In this document: positions 5,302 to 6,233 of the stretch, piece by piece
Layout: every line of letters begins with the position of its first letter
Numbering within the stretch: position 1 is the first letter of the stretch
Assembly (NCBI GenBank): GCA_031283485.1
Contig: JAITBR010000046.1
Coordinates: 1-6,233 of the forward strand
Direction: 5' to 3'
From: Puniceicoccales bacterium
GTDB lineage: Bacteria > Verrucomicrobiota > Verrucomicrobiae > Opitutales > LL51
DNA length: 6,233 nt
Program-made: the position numbers and the translations under genes
Notes under the pieces: generated by a model
Told to the model about the DNA's origin: nothing
Seen by the model: the letters and a program-made list of their open reading frames with translations, nothing else
Database searches by the model: none

Positions 5302-6233
5302 ATGAGTTTTTTTATTAACGAAAATGGCGGAGGGACAACGTCTACCTCTGCTTCGAATAGGTCAAATCCCAACACAAATTCTACCTCCGCTGCCCAGCTA
5401 GGAGCGTCGAATTTTTCAGGAACTGGAAATAATCAGGTAACGTCATTCCCTATTTTGGACAGGAATGTTCAAGCCTCCGCAAATTCCTTCCACAACTCTG
5501 CCAAAATAGACAAACTCATTTCGGAGTTGGAAAGCATTGACATCTTAATGGGGAAATCGTGCCAATACTCGCCCCCAGAGAAACAAATAGAAATGACGGT
5601 GCTACGGGATTCCATTTCGGAAGTGACTATGAAATTTGGAAATAGAGAACTCATAACCGCCGAAGATGTGAAAAAATGTATCGCCAAGACTGAGTGGTAT
5701 GATGGAACGATAAACTCGCGGCTGAAAGGGGCTCTAAACGCATTGCTAACCGAAGTATCTTCCTCCCGTCCATCCCTTCTCTCTTCCACGGTTTCGTCGT
5801 CGCCGTCTTCCACTTCACGCGCCGATACCCGAATAGGCGACCTCATTTCGGAGTTGGAAAACATTGAAGGCGCAATAGGGAGATCGGGCAAAAACTCGCC
5901 CCCAGAGGAACAAATAGAAATGGCGATGCTAATGAGCTGCATTTCGGCAGTGACTGTGAAATTTGGAAATAATGAACCCATAACCGCCGAAGATGTGCAA
6001 AAATGTATCGCCGATACTAGGTGGTATGATGGAATGATAAACTCGCAGCTGAAAGAGGCTCTAAACGCATTGCTAACCGAAGTATCTTCCCCCCGTCCAT
6101 CCCTTCTCTCTTCCACGGTTTCGCCGTCGTCGTCTTCCACTTCACGCGCCGCTATCCAGTCCGGCCCAACACCCAATCAAATTGCAAAATTGAGGCAACT
6201 TGTGCCGGAAATACAAAGCCATAAATCGATGGA
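5302..6233 (+). CDS. N-terminal part of a repeat-containing, Ser-rich effector-like protein (3' end outside window)
   Basis: The frame is open from ATG 5302 to the right edge (310 complete codons). Upstream in-frame stops lie at 5224, 5227 and 5251. A partial Shine-Dalgarno match, AAAGGGA (5292-5298), overlaps the expected transcription start, so its use is doubtful. Residues 1-68 are rich in Ser, Asn, Thr and Gly and probably disordered, without a classical signal peptide. Two tandem 109-residue repeats follow (about 69-177 and 178-286). Each has a likely helical body (LISELE..., SPPE.QIEM, KFGN, ITAEDV.KCIA, WYDG, ALNALLTEVSS) and a Ser/Pro-rich linker (PSLLSSTVS). After the second repeat, QIAKLRQLVPEIQ may begin a divergent third unit or a new domain. 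I do not recognise the family. The composition resembles a secreted or surface repeat protein, but that is inference. The reverse-strand frame across 5469-6176 is a shadow produced by the repeat. Confidence 0.85.
   Translation, partial: MSFFINENGGGTTSTSASNRSNPNTNSTSAAQLGASNFSGTGNNQVTSFPILDRNVQASANSFHNSAKIDKLISELESIDILMGKSCQYSPPEKQIEMTVLRDSISEVTMKFGNRELITAEDVKKCIAKTEWYDGTINSRLKGALNALLTEVSSSRPSLLSSTVSSSPSSTSRADTRIGDLISELENIEGAIGRSGKNSPPEEQIEMAMLMSCISAVTVKFGNNEPITAEDVQKCIADTRWYDGMINSQLKEALNALLTEVSSPRPSLLSSTVSPSSSSTSRAAIQSGPTPNQIAKLRQLVPEIQSHKSM
5506..6159 (+). repeat. Two tandem in-frame 327-bp repeats
   Basis: Copy 1 spans 5506-5832 and copy 2 spans 5833-6159, with no indels. Over the aligned core (5515-5823 versus 5842-6150, 103 codons), 75 codons are identical and 28 differ, with 36 base differences by my count. 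Every differing codon changes the amino acid. Long identical blocks cover the WYDG flank, the ALNALLTEVSS segment and the Ser-rich linker; differences concentrate in the first two-thirds of the unit. Confidence 0.95.

Noticed and set aside
5506..6159. Diversity-generating retroelement variable region
   Set aside because: Differences are mostly at codon positions 1 and 2 and many involve A, but several (TGC/GGC, CTC/CCC, ACG/ATG) show no A in either copy. No template repeat or reverse transcriptase is in the window.
5469..6176. A 235-codon reverse-strand frame across the tandem repeats
   Set aside because: It is antisense to the better-supported gene with the strong promoter, has no ribosome site, and is long because the repeat duplicates an open frame. 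Its third codon positions coincide with those of the plus-strand gene, so it also cannot explain the lack of silent changes.

Overview
The window looks like bacterial accessory DNA, moderately AT-rich, in a few large transcription units. It shows Shine-Dalgarno-like sites, one near-consensus sigma-70-type promoter and part of a bacterial tRNA. No gene is a recognisable housekeeping gene, so I do not name a taxon. The large proteins have Ser/Thr/Asn/Lys-rich, probably disordered N-termini, internal repeats and helix-rich bodies. That composition is common in secreted effectors of host-associated bacteria, but no secretion gene is present, so this is inference.

Layout. (1) 2-385 (+): the 3' end of a gene entering from the left. 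It overlaps by 11 bp a 102-aa gene at 375-683 (+). (2) 684-1161: a gap of about 480 bp between convergent genes. It holds a GC-rich hairpin and, on the minus strand at 814-857, the 3' half of a CAT-anticodon tRNA whose 5' half is missing, which looks like an integration scar. (3) 1162-5169 (-): a two-gene unit made of a protein of up to 1191 aa followed by a 134-aa protein. The large protein carries an HD-superfamily signature (H636, H682-D683, D776) and a Cys/His C-terminal domain resembling a transglutaminase or papain-like core. (4) 5170-5301: a short divergent intergenic region with a strong promoter facing right and a 10-bp inverted repeat beside its -35 box. (5) 5302-6233 (+): the start of a gene that leaves the window, carrying two tandem 327-bp repeats.

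Two observations stand out. First, the small proteins at 375-683 and 1162-1566 appear to be paralogues sharing a C-terminal DPR(L/I)VxxAKD motif. Each lies directly downstream of a larger, unrelated protein. This suggests a modular pairing of a large effector or toxin with a small cognate partner (immunity protein or chaperone), present twice here. Second, the two 327-bp repeats differ in 28 of 103 aligned codons and every difference changes the amino acid. No synonymous difference is visible, which points to recent duplication followed by diversifying selection or targeted variation.
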